From Platanthera guangdongensis (lineage: Eukaryota > Streptophyta > Magnoliopsida > Asparagales > Orchidaceae), in the NCBI GenBank assembly GCA_039583875.1, contig CM077149.1, positions 23,573,194 to 23,637,193 of the forward strand: a DNA stretch of 64,000 bases. Direction: 5' to 3'. Made by a program: the position numbers and the translations under genes. Below the pieces are notes generated by a model. It was not told the origin of the DNA and made no database searches. It saw nothing but the letters and a program-made list of their open reading frames with translations. This document shows, piece after piece, positions 45,020 through 58,549 of this stretch (positions are counted from its first letter, which is position 1; each line of letters begins with the position of its first letter).

Positions 45020-46436
45020 TGTTGGATCCCTAGTTTGGATTTGGGCTAGGTTCACTATTAGGTTATTGACCCTTCATGTATAGCCTATGGTCAAAATGTT
45101 AGTTCTAAGGACTAAGTCAGTTTGACTAGTTTAGACAAACATTGATCCAGCCCTAAGAAGAAATCAGAGATCCAGACATAGAAGAGTATCAGTCATTAAG
45201 GGTTCAGAGAATCTGTTCGAAGTTCTTCGAACTCAGCTCGACGATCGTCGATCGCAGATCGACGAACTCAGAGTCCCTACTCTAAGTTAAGCTCAACGAA
45301 CTTGGAGCTCAGGTCGACAATCTTCCCTCTTCTCTCAAGTTCTCTGGTCGACAAAATGCTATCTCAGGTCAACGAACTTGGAGCTCATGCTGACAGACTA
45401 TTTTCTGGATCAACTTTCTCTGATCTCAACTTGACGAAAACGATTTCTCAGCTCAACGAACTTGGAGTTTAGGTCGACGAAATCTGTCCCGAGTTCGATG
45501 ATTTCTCTCAGTATCAGTTTGGCATTTTCTCTCAGTTTGATTTCAGTTTGGATTATTATAAGGCAGTAATTCTCTGGTAATTAATGCTCATATTCTCAAG
45601 AATATAGTCGTTGTTTGATAGCATTAATTATGGATTTCAAAGAATAATTACTTGACTTATTTACTGAGACAGTTGAGGAAACACATTTAAGACAGATTCC
45701 AGCCATTCAAGTCCCAGGATTTTCAACATTGAATTCAGGAATTTAAATTTCAAATGGCAGAAATCCTTCACAATATAAAAGGCAAATTCTTCTCTTCAGC
45801 ATAACAAGAACAAGGAAGGGAATTACAAGAGATCTGTTATAGAACAACTGATACAAGTTTTACAGAGAAATAAATTGGCATCTACAGGAAATTGAAGAAG
45901 AACATCAACACCCAGATCTTTAGTTTTCTTCAGTTTCTGCTTCGGACTTGAAAAGGGACAACTATTCAACATCAGTCCAAGAATTTTCTGAAGATCTTCA
46001 TCAAGGCCTACACCCCGTGCAAAGCTCTCATCTTACTGAACCATTCAACATCTCAGGGGGATCTTTGACAAAATCAAATCCACTAGTCTTCTCTTAGACT
46101 GTTAACAGAGAAGAACATCATCAATTTTATTTTTCCCACTGTGTATAGGGTTAGAACTCCCTTCAAAAGTTAGTCCCTTTGGTTTTTGGGCACCTGATCA
46201 AAAGCTCAAAAGGGTTGTGAGATCTCTCTTGAAAAAATAGATCTTGTGGTGATAGGGCACCTGAGCAAAAACCTATGGTGGTAGGGCACCTGATCAAAAA
46301 CATGTAGTGTATTCCTACCAGTGTGGTAGAAGAATGGATGTACCCAAGATTAGGGGAACCACTATAAAATTCTTGTGTCGTCTGGATTGCTCCATTGTTT
46401 TTTTTTGTGTGTTGTGATTGTTTTGTTTTCTTATGT

Positions 46437-46524
<88 letters not shown>

Positions 46525-46620
46525 TTATCACTTTTTTTAATCTGCTATAAAATTAATTAAAGTTTTAAAATACTTTATTCACCCCCATATAGAGTTAAGC
46601 AGATCTATCCCTCACTTTCA
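45020..46620 (+). repeat. 5' LTR of element E
   Basis: It starts TGTTGGATCCCTAG and ends CTCACTTTCA. The TCGACGAA palindrome cluster lies at about 45210-45510, a polypurine-like CAGGGGG at 46054-46060, and the TATA-like box at 46353-46369. It is 71 bases longer than the 3' LTR, a difference explained by the TA repeat. Confidence 0.95.
46441..46523. repeat. (TA)n microsatellite in the 5' LTR of element E
   Basis: 83 bases of pure AT dinucleotide. The 3' LTR has only about five repeats at the same place (56787-56797). Confidence 0.97.
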
Positions 46621-46622
46621 AT

Positions 46623-46634
46623 TGGTATCAGGGG
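46623..46634 (+). other. Primer binding site of element E (initiator Met tRNA)
   Basis: TGGTATCAGGGG follows the LTR end by two bases. It differs in one base from the initiator Met complement. Confidence 0.9.
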
Positions 46635-46720
46635 GTAAGGTTGTTTTGGTTTCATAGGCTAACACCTGAACCAAAGGTTCCTTTGATAGATCTTAATATC
46701 TCTAGTGTCTCCCTCATATC

Positions 46721-48830
46721 ATGGCACATAATAAAGAATATTCAAGCATCAGATCTCTAGTCTGAAATCTGAAGAAGTTTGCAATCTGGAAGACAAGAAT
46801 TAGATTATATATGAACTCTATTGATGAGGATATATAAAATTCTATCTTGACATGTCCCCCTACTCCTTTTGCCTCTACATCAACAAGTACTTCGACAATT
46901 CCACCACTTGGTGGACAGATTCTCAGAAGAAGTTGAAGATGGCTGATTCTAAGGCCATGAACATTCTTGCACAAACTATGTCTGATGACATCTTTTCAAA
47001 GGTAGCTGAATGCACATCAGCAAAGGATATTTGGGACTCTCTGAAACAAATGGTTGTAGTATCAGTTGATGAGAGAAAGGACAGAAGATCTCATCTAATC
47101 TCTCAATATGAAAATGTCAATAAAGATGAATCTGAGTCAGTGGCTGACATGTACAACAGACTCAACTTAATCATCAACAAGCTGAAGAACCTAGATAAAA
47201 ATATCTCACTAACTAAGATAAATGACAAAATCCTTATGTGCTTCCCTAGATCATGTGATTCTAGGATTTGGCCAATCAAGGAGGCCAGAAGTCTAAATGA
47301 AATTTCCTCTGAGGCTATTTTAGGCAAGCTCAAATCTTATGAGTAGCTTATAAAGACATGAGAAGTAGCTGAGTAGAAGACTTCTACAATAGGAAGAAAA
47401 GAGCAAAGCATTGTTTTTAAGGCATCCAAAGAATCTGAAACTCTACCAGCAAATGAAGAGCTGATGAGTCTGTTAGCCAAAAGAATCTATAAAATGACTA
47501 GGAAAGACTTCAGAAGAATGTCAACAAGGCAAGATGACAGACCAAGATTTGACAAAACTTCTACCAAGGAGATTGTCTGCTTTGGTTGCAAAAAGCATGT
47601 ACACATTCCACCTGAGTGTCCAGAGAATAGAGGAAAGACAAAAGGAAGGACAAGGACTCCAAGAAACACTACAGCAAGCCCTCTTCTAGCAAACACAAGA
47701 GGAAGGAAAAAGGTTTTGTTGCTGAAACCTTGAGTGAAACAGAAGAAGAATCTTAATCTTCCAGCTCCAGTGAAGATGAGGGAGAAGCTAGAGCAAAAGA
47801 AGCTTACTTGATGGCTATCAATGCATTAAGCAATCCATCAGAAGCTAAAGAATCAGAAGCAAAAGATTCTGAGACTAAAGAGGATCAGGTAATATCCTCA
47901 TTTGATTTCACTTCTGAACATTTTAAAGCTGAATTGAAATTATTATGTAATGACCTAATCAAATCTGAGAAGGAAATCAAACTTCTCAGAGATAAGCTAA
48001 TTGAACAGGAAAATCTATTGTCTGAAAATACTGAACTAAAAGACAAGCTAGTTATAGCTTCTGAAGAGATTATTATTCTAAAAATTAAACTGAATGAGGC
48101 TAAGAAATTTGAAGAATCTCTAAATGAGAGAAGCATCAAATTAATAGACATCACAAGCACTGTAAATGCCAAGCTTAATGGCAAGCTGTGCTTGGGTGCT
48201 TCATCAAGCAAACCTCATTTAATTCAGAAAAATATACTTCCAACCGCCATTAAATTCATATCTTAAATGTATAAAGAAAAGACTAATGAGAATAAAAAAC
48301 CAAATGAATTAAAACAAAAACCCAAGAAAAAGAAGAAGAACAAGAAAAACCATAAGTATAATAATGTTCAACAGATTTTGTCGAACTCAGATCGACAAAA
48401 TGTGTACAGTTCGTCGAACTCAAGTCGACGAACTCTGAACATAGATTTTGATTATAATTATTCTTCGAACTACGATCGATGAAACCAATATGGTTCATTA
48501 AGCAAAAATCGACGATATTGGGGCACATAGAATGAATATTTACATTCTCTAAGCAGAGTTTGACAAACTCATCCATACTCGTCGAATTCAGTTCGACGAA
48601 CTTATCGGAATTCGTCGACCCCAGCTCAAATTAACAGAAACTTTAACTACCCCAGAATATTTAATCAATCAAAAGAATTTATTAACCAATTTACCCAATG
48701 GATAATTCCATCTAGGAAATTTCACCCCCCAGGATATAAAAACCAACCTGAATGTTCTTATATTTCTAGTTTTAAATTTATAAAGAATCAAAGACCCAAA
48801 GTTACCTGTGTCAAGAACACCTAATTTTTA
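46721..48830 (+). pseudogene. gag of element E, broken
   Basis: ATG 46721 (MAHNKEYSS) is followed by stops. The main frames are 46852-47346 (gag_2-like domain; CTSAKDIWDSLKQM), 47464-47733 (zinc knuckle CFGCKKHVHIPPEC) and 47808-48266 (Glu/Lys/Leu-rich coiled-coil-like part). A basic tail (48267-48830) carries the TCGACGAA palindromes in coding sequence, as in A. It is of a different gag type from B and C, with fewer knuckles. Confidence 0.85.
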
Positions 48831-48839
48831 TTTTTCAGG

Positions 48840-51800
48840 TGAAAGGCTATCCTACCACATATGAACAGTGGTACCTGGATAGTGGATGCTCAAAGCACAT
48901 GACAGGAAGCAAGGACAATTTAACAAACTACAAGTCCAAGCGAGGTCCAAAGGTGATTTTTGGTGACTCTAACTGTGGCTAGACTGATGGCTATGTGAAT
49001 GTAAAGATTGGAGCAGTCACTTTCAAGAAAGTTGCATATGTGAGTGGTTTAAAACATAACCTGATATCCATAAGCCAATTTTGTGATGAAGGTTATCAGG
49101 TATCCTTTAACCATTCTTCTTGCATTATATCTTTTGTAGATAATATAACTTTCTTAACTGGTCTTAGGCATGGATACATCTATATAGTAAACTTCAAATC
49201 TGTTAGGTCTGAAATTTCCTTATTTAATCAAATCAGTAATAATAATGAATTATGGTATAAGAGATTAGGACATGTTAATTTTAAAAATATTGCTAAAATC
49301 TCTAGGGATAAACTTGTAAGAGGATTGCCTTCTTGCCCTACAAGAAGGAAAGCTTTTGCAGGGCTTGTCAATTAGGCAAGCAAACCAAAAATAGCTTTAA
49401 ATCTATTAATAAGAGTGATTCACCTAGGATTCTATACTTGCTACATATGGACCTATTTGGACTCATTGCTGTATAGAGTTTGGGAGGGAAATCTTATACA
49501 TTAGTTATTGTAGATGACTTCTCTTGGTTCACTTAGGTGTTCTTCTTGAGAAATAAGTCGGATAACTTTAAAGTTCTTACAGACTTTCTTAAGAGCATAA
49601 AGATCTAGTACTCTACTCCAGTTGCATTGATCAGAAGTGATCATAGTACTGAGTTTGAATCTCGTCCTATGCAAGAATTTTGTGAGATGGAAGGTATAAG
49701 ACATTGCTTCTCTGCTCCTAGAACTCCTTCGAAAAATGGGGTAGCAGAAAGAAAAAATCGAATCCTAATTGAAGATGTAGGTACATTGCTTGTAGATGCT
49801 AACTTGCCACTATACTTTTGGGAAGAGGCTGTAAGCACAACAATTTATGTCCTGAATAGAAGTTTAATGCATAAACTTAAGGGCAAGACTTCCTATGAAC
49901 TACTGAAAGGGAAGCAACCTAAAATAGATAACTTTAGAATTTTTGGCTGTAGATGTTATATTCATAATAATAATAAGAAACAACTTAGAAAGTTTGAAGC
50001 CAAAGCTGAAGTGGGAATTTTTCTTTGATATTCCCAAGTCAGCAAGACCTATAGGATTTTTAATAAATCAACCTTAAAAGTGGAAGAATCTGTACATATA
50101 ACCTTTGATGAAGCTAACATGTATTACAAGGAGAAGTATTCTTCTACCAGAGATTTATTGCAGGTACCCCAACTATGTGGGAAATTGGATTATTTAAACC
50201 TCACCCATGAGGCTACATCACATCCCTCTCCACATATTGAAGAAGATAGTGAAGATGATATAAATGAAATGATTGTTGAACCTCCAACAACAAAAATAAT
50301 TCCACAAGAGGAATTAATTCCAAATGCTGTTGCTGAACCAACTCCTCCTACTGATCTTGTCACACTTAGAGATCACCCTATATCTCAAGTGATTGGAGAC
50401 ATATCAGTTGGTGTTCAAAGAAGGCATCATCTCAACCAAGACTTGATGCATTCTTGCTTCATATCTCAACTTGAGCCCCAATCCATAAAAAATGAAGAGC
50501 AAGATCCCCACTAGATTATTGCAATGCAAGAGGAGCTCAATCAATTTGAGAGATGCAGAGTTTGGAATTTAGTTCCAAGACCCAAAGACTACCCAGTTAT
50601 TGGAACTAAATGGGTATTTAGTAATAAACTGGATGCACAAGGAGCTATTATAAGGAACAAAGCAAGGTTGGTAGCATAAGGATATAGACGGGAGGAAGGA
50701 GTTGACTATGATCAGACCTTTGCACCTGTTGCAAGACTGGAAGCTATCATAATATTTCTTGCTTATACAGCCTACAATAAGTTCAAGGTCTACCAAATGG
50801 ATGTACAAAGTGCCTTTCTCAATGGCGAGCTCAAAGAGGAAGTATATGTGGAACAACCGCCAGGTTTTATCTCCATAACTCATCCCTCTTTTGTTTTCAA
50901 ATTGCAAAAAGATCTTTATGGTTTAAAGAAAGCTCCAAGAGATTGGTATGAGACCCTAGCTAGCTTTCTTTTAGAGCATAAGTTCACTAGGGGCATTGTA
51001 TATAGAACCTTGTTCATTAGGCATCATAAAGATAAAATATTGTTAGCACAAATATATATAGATGACATTATTTTTGGCTCTACTGATTCCACACTATGCA
51101 AAAAATTTTCTGACCTAATGCATTCCATGTTTGAAATGATTAGCATGGGTGAGCTTTCTTACTTCCTTGGTCTCCAAGTGAAGCAATCCCCTGATGGCAT
51201 TTTCATTTCCCAATCAAAATATGCTAAGGAGCTAGTTAAAAGATTTGGGATGACTGATGCCTCAGCCAAGAAAACACCCATGGCTTCCAATGCTGTGATT
51301 TATTCTCATGAACATGGCAAGCCAGTTGATTAGAAAACATATAGGGCTATTGTTGGGTCTTTATTATATCTCACGGCTAGTAGGCCAGATATTATGTTTG
51401 CTATATGCCTTTGTGCTATGTTCCAGGTGAATCCTAAAGAATCTCACCTTATTTTCCTTAAAAGAATTTTGAGATATATAAAGGGTTGTCCTAATCTAGG
51501 ACTTTGGTATCCAACAAAGTCAGAATTTGACTTAACTGGATTTTCAGATTCTGACTATGCTGGATGCAGAGTGGACAGAAAAAGCACTTAAGGAACTTGC
51601 CAATTCCTTGGAGATAGGCTTGTGTCCTGTTTTTGTAAGAAACAGACATCTGTGTCAACTTCAACTGCAGAAGCTGAATACATTGCAGCTGGCAGTTGTT
51701 GTTCACAAATATTGTGGATTCAAAACCAACTTCTGGATTATGGTCTCAACCTAAATAATTCAACTATACTTTGTGACAATACCAGTGTAATTTCAATTGC

Positions 51801-52002
51801 AAAAAATCTAGTTCTGCACAGTAGAACTAAGCATATAGAGATTAGACATCATTTTCTTAGAGATTGTGTGGACAAAAAGAAAATTAATCTTGTCTTTATA
51901 TATACTGATTTGCAAAGAACACACATCTTCACTAAACAATTAGATGTGAAAAAACATCTGTTCTTTCTGAATCAGCTAGGTATGATTGATGGAGAAGTTT
52001 AA
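48840..52002 (+). pseudogene. pol of element E, many stops
   Basis: All copia domains are visible in order: protease ([12 protein letters not shown], about 48870-48905), integrase zinc domain and core (49250-49760; RSDHSTEFES, with Gly of DHGTEF changed to Ser), reverse transcriptase (50520-51330; YIDDIIFGS near 51055 instead of YVDD) and RNase H (51530-52002; DNTSVISIAKN). Stops lie at about 48980, 49373, 49476, 49536, 50026, 50512, 50680, 51331 and 51588. It is about 80 percent similar to the pol of A by eye. Confidence 0.92.
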
Positions 52003-52017
52003 TTTGATTTCTGCCCA

Positions 52018-52200
52018 AGGTCGAAGAATTGATCCCATTTCGTCGAACGGATATCGACGATCTGAGAACAGTTCTTGAGATTCTTCGTTGACCTGAGATC
52101 GACGAACTCTCTGCGTGAAGTTATTTCGTCGAGCAGAGATCGATGATCTTGGTTCAAAAAAAAATTTCATCGGCCTGAGAATGACGAAATGTTTTCCCTT
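52018..52200. repeat. TCGACGAA palindrome cluster between pol and ORF3 (element E)
   Basis: About six motif copies, several mutated, occupy the same position as the clusters in A (3884-4150) and B (22085-22550). ORF3 starts at 52398. Confidence 0.75.
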
Positions 52201-52397
52201 CTTCCAACTGAGATAGACTATATCATTTCTTCATTAAATTTTTTCATTGACCTGAGAATAAAGATTTTTTATTTTTCACAGGACAGATCCCGCCTCTTCA
52301 TTTTCTGAAAAGCATATATCTAGGTTTTTGTCGTGCACTATCCCGTGTTTAGGGTTCTCTTGCACTTGATCTCTCTCTTGTTTTTGTAGGAAAAATA

Positions 52398-55192
52398 ATG
52401 GAGATTTTGGCACTCTCCCTCTCTAGCATGAAAAATGACACAGGCTTAGACATTGACTTTGATTACTTCAACCAAACTGATCAGATCTTCACCGACATTC
52501 TACACCTGTTTGAAGAACATCTGAAGAAATTCATGACAATAAGGATCAAGTTTCCAGCGACGGAAATCAGCGAATGGGTTTATACTTAAATATCCCCTAA
52601 CGCAGATACTATTATTCGTAGCATTGGCCGCAATTAGGTAACTCTAACACCGGGAATTTTAACTGAGCTATTTGATTTGAGAAATGGAGAAGAAGATATT
52701 GAAATAGAAAATTCTGAATATGAAAATATGCTGATTCAAATGGGTCACTCTGAAGGAAATCCTAATAAGCTTTTGAAGAAGAATCTATCTATTCAGTATA
52801 AATTTTTGACAGATACTGTCGATAAGGTTTTGCTGGGCAAACACACAGCCCTTGACTACATAACCAGGCACCAGTTCTTTGTGATGTGTGCTCTGGTCAA
52901 TAGGAAATCAATAAATTGGTGAATGTTAACATTTGAGTTGATTAAGAAGAAAAACTCTAAGAAAGATGTTTGTTTTGCGAGGATTTTACAAATTTTCCTC
53001 CAGGAAAAGGCACTTGAATTATTGGTCTCCCAGCCAATATTCATTAATGCCTCCAATAGGATAACTTCTGCCTTATTTGGTAGATGGGAGAGGACCATTC
53101 CAAAGCTCTCCAAGGCCTCCTCTTCCAGGATAACTTTTGCGGACACCAGGGCAGTCATAGCCTCTCCACCACCTCCAGAAGAAGTTCCTCCTTCCACCAG
53201 CTTTCCTTCACCTCCTCCATAACAACAACAACTACCTTCACATCTTCCACAACCATCACCTCCACATTCTCCCATTATCATCCATGATGACATTCCACCT
53301 CCATCTCCAATTCCAACTCATGTATATGATATTCCATCCACATCCTTACAGCAAAATTTCAATCTGCTGTCTCCTCCCCCATCTCCACACCATTCTCCTC
53401 TTCCATCTCCTGTTTAGGAAACCACCTCAACACCCACTTCAATAATTCCTACCTCCACTACTGAAATTCCCTCCAAACTTACTTCCGCATTTCCAGAATA
53501 CACCCATACAAATTTCTCTCAAGCATTTTCTGTATGTTCCAACTATGGACATCACACCCCTTATAACACCTCTTCTCCTGAACCTCTCTACTTAAATTTA
53601 TCTGACATAGCCAAAGATCTTCTTGCTTTTATTTCTCCCACTTTTGAGCAATTAATAGCAAATGTTATTGCTCCTCTTTCTGCTTCCATCATTTCTCTCT
53701 CTACCAGAGTTGCTACTCTCTCCTCTATTCCTTCTTCTGGGGGACTGGCTTCAAAACCCTCTGAACGCAGACAGGGGGAGTTGTTCCATGAAGATGTTCC
53801 TCCTCCAACAGCAGTAGCAGCAGATTCTGAAATGATTGATAATTCAGCAGAGGCAAAAATTCCAACCAAAATAATAGATATAGTTGATGATTCTGATACT
53901 GACATGGCTGATATAGTTGCAGAAATAACCACTGTTGGTGATTTCATTATAAATCTCATAGTTGATTTAGATTCTTTACTGAATTCATTTAATTCTACTT
54001 ATAAAAATACTTAACCAAGTTTTGATGTACAGAACTCTAAAGCTATTATAGTTTATACTGCTCCAATAAGTCCTACAGTTGTAGATCAACTAAAGGCAAG
54101 TTTTGCGGTTTCTGAGATTACAGAACATTTTGCTGTTGAAGATATTAGTGAGCCAGCTCCTTGTCATAAGGCTTTCTCTCCACCAACCTTTGGCTGATGT
54201 GAATCTCCAATGCCAAATCTGGATGATATTTTGTTTGCTGACATGGAAGAAGAGCAGAAAGTGTTCAGACTACCACAAAACGTTTTGGAGAGCCAACAAG
54301 TCAAGCATAGCCACACATTCCAGGAATCTCAGCTGAAATTCTAAAGCAGTTGGATGCTCTTTATGATAATCCAGAAAATACTTCTGATGATGATAATGAG
54401 TCAGATGACTCTGAAAATACAAGTTCTAAGAAAAGAAAGGCTCCTGCCAAGGCTTCTCCTCCAAAGGCTATTCCTAAGCCTAATCCTTCTGATAATATTC
54501 CCAATTATATCAAGTATAATATAACGCTCACTCCAGATACCCAAAACTGGATGAGATATTCCAAGAATGAGCAAAAAGCCAGGAAGAAGAGCAGGAGATA
54601 CTCTCCACCTCTAAAATTTAGGAGAGTTCCTCCTCCTCCTACTGCAGCAGGATCTTCTGGAAGTGTTTCTCAAGTCCTAAAATCTACATCTTCTCATCAG
54701 TCCCAACCTTCCTATATCAGACAGTACTATAATTCTATCAGCAGCAGCAGGTAGCAACAATACCAAAGGTACAACAGACAGCACAAAACTTCTGAAGATG
54801 ATCAACCAGATAAAGCATCTCCTGAAAGGCCTCTTTCTCCAGTTTGTGATCCAGAAATGGACCCCAACTCCACAATGGCCAGATTTCAAGAATTAATAGC
54901 TCTTTCCCAGATCAGAAAAGCAAAGGAAGAAGGATAAGACACCTCACAGTATACTACCATGTCCTACTACAGAAAGAAAGAGCTAGACAAGTATCAGGTA
55001 CATAATCTTTTTAATGTTGATGCATATATGTCATTACATCCAGAAGCAGTTGTACCAAGAGCTGCCTCTATGACAATCCTTGGAGCAAGTGACATGAACA
55101 TGACAAAACTGGAAGCTGTAGATCCCAAAAAAGAAATCATCTTCACCAAGCCAGCCTTAGATGAACAGAAGAAGAACTCAAAGAAAGCTTGA
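52398..55192 (+). pseudogene. ORF3 of element E with plant-transposon-protein-like domain, many stops
   Basis: The start is ATG 52398 (MEILALSLSS). The N-terminal domain matches A (NPNKLLKKNLS, LLGKHTALDYITRHQF, RILQIFLQEKA), then come Pro/Ser-rich, acidic and basic stretches and the conserved C-terminal block (YMSLHPEAVVPRAASM) to the TGA at 55190-55192. Frames are broken at about 52587, 52635, 52921, 53221, 53416, 54012, 54196, 54343, 54752 and 54936. At the two places where A has stops, E has TGG (52575-52577) and CAG (53772-53774). The function is unknown. Confidence 0.85.
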
Positions 55193-55350
55193 ACAATTTT
55201 CTTTCTATAGTTTTGATTAGAACTTTTATCTGCTATTTGTTATTCCGAAGGCACTGTTGTTAATATCTGCTGAACAATTTTAAATTCTGCCAGATATCTT
55301 TTTTATGCTTTGTGATTTTCCTTATTCTGTTGTTCATAGTGACCTCACCG

Positions 55351-55363
55351 AAATAGGGGGAGA
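55351..55363 (+). other. Polypurine tract of element E
   Basis: AAATAGGGGGAGA lies immediately before the 3' LTR start at 55365, identical to that of A. Confidence 0.9.
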
Positions 55364-55364
55364 T

Positions 55365-56894
55365 TGTTGTATCCATAGTTTGGATTTTGGCTAGGTTCAC
55401 TATTAGGTTATTGACCCTCCAGGTATAGCCTAGGGTCAAAATGTTAGTTCTGAGGTCTAGGTCAGTTTGACTACGTTAGACAAACATTGATCCATCTCTC
55501 AGAAGAAATCAAAGATCTAGACATTGAAGAATAGCAGTCTTTAAGAGTTCAAAGAATCAGTTCGAAGTTCTTCGAACTCAGCTCGACGATCGTCGATCGC
55601 AAATCGATGAACTCAAAGTCCCTACTCTGAGCTAAGCTCAATGAACTTGGAGCTCAAGTCGACGATCTTCCCTCTTCTCTTAAGTTCTCTGGTCGACGAA
55701 ATGCTATCTCAGGTCGACGAACTTGGAGCTCAGCCTTGACAGACTATTTTCCAGATCAACTTTCTCTGATCTCAGCTCGACGAAGACGATTTCTCAGCTC
55801 GACGAACTTGTAGTTCAGGTCGACGAAATATGTCATGAGTTCGACGATTTCTCTCAGTATCAGTTTGGCATTTTCTCTCAGTTTGATTTCAGTTTGGATT
55901 ATTCTAAGGCAGTAATTCTCCGGTAATTAATGCCCATATTCTCAAGAATATTGCCATTGCTTGGCAGCATTAATTATTGATTTCATAGAGTAATTACTTG
56001 CCTTATTTACAGAGACAGTTGAGGAAACACATTTAAGTCAGATTCCAAGCGTTCAAGTCCCAGGATTTTCAACATTAAATTCAGGAATTCAAATTTCAAA
56101 TGGCAGAAATCTTTCAGAATATAAAAGTCAGATTCTGCTCATGAGCATAACAAGAACAAGGAAGGGAATTATAAGAGATCTGTTACAGAACAATTGATAC
56201 AAGTTTTATAGAGAAATAGATTGCCATCTATAGGAAATTGAAGAAGAACATCAACACCCATATCTTTAGACTTCTTAAGTTTCTGCTTCAAACTTCAAAA
56301 GGGACAACTATTCAACAACAGTACAAGAAGCTTCTGAAGATATTCATCAAGACCTACACCCTGTGCAAAGCTTTCATCTTCCTGAACCATTCAATATCTC
56401 AGGGGGAGCTTTGACAAGATCAAATCCATTAGTCTTCTCTTAGACTGTTGACAAAGTAGAACATCATCAATTTTCTTTTTCCCACTATGTACAGGGTTAT
56501 AACTCTCATCAAAAGTTAACCCCTTTGGTTTTGGGGCATCTAATCAAAAGCTCAAAAGGGTTGTGAGATCTCCGTTGAAAAAATAAATCTTGTGATGACA
56601 GGGCACCTGAGCAAAAACTTGTGGTGGCAGGGCACCTGATCAAAAATGTATAGTGGATTCCTATCAGGGTGGTAGAAGAGTGGATGTACCCAAGTTTAGG
56701 GGAACCACTATAAAATTCTTGTGTCGTCTAGATTGCTCTATTATTTAGTTTTTAGGTGCTGTGATTATTTTGTTTTCTTCACTCTTTATATATATACTTA
56801 TCACTTTTTTTTAATCCGCTGTAAAAATTAATTGAATTTTTAAAATACTTTTTACACCCCATCTAGAGTTAAACAGATCTATCCCTCACTTTCA
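55365..56894 (+). repeat. 3' LTR of element E
   Basis: 1530 bases from TGTTGTATCCATAG to CTCACTTTCA. About 9 of the first 105 bases differ from the 5' copy. The palindrome cluster is at 55560-55845, better preserved than in the 5' LTR, and the TATA-like box is at 56699-56715. Confidence 0.95.
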
Positions 56895-58119
56895 GTTCCC
56901 CAATTTGGTATATCCACTTTCCCTCCCACCTATCCAACTTATTTGTCGGACTTGGCACAAACTCCTCCACTTATGCTCCTCAGGGCTTACAGCTCAGGCC
57001 CTCAACCTTACACGCAGATTTTCCTCAGAATCTAACTCAGAACCACAAGGGTTCCTACCTAAGAGCTCTGCAGAACTCCTACAGCTCAGTGATCTACTGA
57101 TCACCTACCTCCGCCTTATTTCTAAGGCCTACACACAGGCTCTTTAGCCCTACTCTTAGAGTGTTGCAGCACTCCTTCAACTCAGTACCCTTACAGGTAC
57201 CTACAACTCAGCCTCCTCTAAGGCCTACAACTCAGTGACAAGCTTGTCACCTACAGCTCAGTGACTCTTCAGTCACCTACCTCAGGCACAATTCCATACA
57301 CTCAGGTTGGGAGCACATCCCTACCTCATATCCATACTTGGATCCTACCTCAGAGAGCAATACTCTCCCACCTCAGGCACTTAAGCCCTACGGCTACGAT
57401 CCTCACTTGGATCCTACCTCAGTGACAAATTTGTCACCTACCTCAGGCACAAAGTGCCCTACACTCAAATTCAGATCTATTGAATCCTACAAGAAATTTA
57501 TATAGTAAGTTGAAGAAAAAAAATTAAATGACTCAGAGAAATAACTCTGAGTCAACTTTGCTGGACTGAGCAGATTTCAGTCTAGCATACTTGCTGTAGA
57601 AGGAATCAGCCTTCTTCTACAGCTATCACTTTTTAGTGCTACATAGATGAGCAGCTTACACCTTGCTGATGAGATGAATCATCTAAAACTGTTCTATTGA
57701 GGACTAACGTTTTGAGCTTTGAAATGCTTCAGCTATCCTTCTTTGCCTTCATTCTATCTTGGCTGGAATTTAGCTTTCAAGCTTGATGGAAGATCATCCA
57801 GCCGCCTCTTTCTTTTTGTTTTGTCTTGTTCTTCGTGCGTTCATTTGATTCGTTAACCCTAATCCATTTTTTGTTTTCCCTTTTATATGCGTTGATTTGA
57901 ATCAATGACATAATAGTATGTGGGCCCATCAAGGATTGGTGAGTGCCAACTCCATCAGAAAAGGACAAAACGTCTTTCGACGCTACAACAGGTTCCCACA
58001 ATGTCTTCCTGCAATTTTGACATTGATGACGTTAGTAGTGGTCATCAACATCTGGACTTAGAAAATATTCCAGAAAACTAAGAAGCATTGAGTAATGTTA
58101 AGTCACTCAACACCATCTA

Positions 58120-58540
58120 TCTTGGCTCTCAGCGTTTCTAAACTTAGAATTTCCCTGCCTTTGTCTCAGCGATTTTGTCTCAGCGGTTTTAGTGGTTTTT
58201 CATTATCGGCTGAGACAAGCCTTTGTCTCAGCGCTTTCTTCTTATCTGCTGTCTCAGCGGTTTTTGCAATTTACTGTCTCAACAGTTTTCCTCTTAATAG
58301 TCTCTACGCTTCCTTCTTTATTAGAATCTTTGAGTGAATCTGCTTCACTCAATGCTTCTGGACTTAGAGAAATACAACCAGTTTTCTCAGCTATCTCAGC
58401 AGTCTCAATGCTTTCTTCTTAGGTTTCTCAGCTGTCTCAGTGATCTCAATGCTATATTCTTAGTTGTCTCAACTGTCTCAGAGGTCTCAACGCCTTCTTC
58501 TCAACATTCTTAGCGCTTTTTTCCCTTAGAAAAATTTTCT
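58120..58540. repeat. GTCTCAGCG array in the LTR of element C
   Basis: About 14 copies of (T)GTCTCAGCG or CTGTCTCAG variants at irregular spacing, some in inverse orientation. For example, CTGAGACAA and TTGTCTCAG near 58210-58231 form a hairpin with a 4-base loop. Confidence 0.8.
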
Positions 58541-58549
58541 AGCTTTAGC

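Larger units (their letters stand above)
45020..56894 (+). mobile_element. Element E: complete but decayed Sirevirus-like copia element
   Basis: An 11,875-base element with LTRs 45020-46620 and 55365-56894, an initiator-Met primer site, gag, pol, spacer palindromes, ORF3 and a polypurine tract. It is flanked by a perfect 5-bp duplication GTTCC (45015-45019, 56895-56899). It sits in the LTR of element C, right beside the conserved TATA-like box of that LTR. Its coding parts have many stops. It is the same family as A by LTR, gag tail and ORF3. Confidence 0.95.

Noticed and set aside
46375..46560. ORF with a long Tyr-Ile repeat
   Set aside because: It is only the translation of the (TA)n microsatellite in the LTR of element E.
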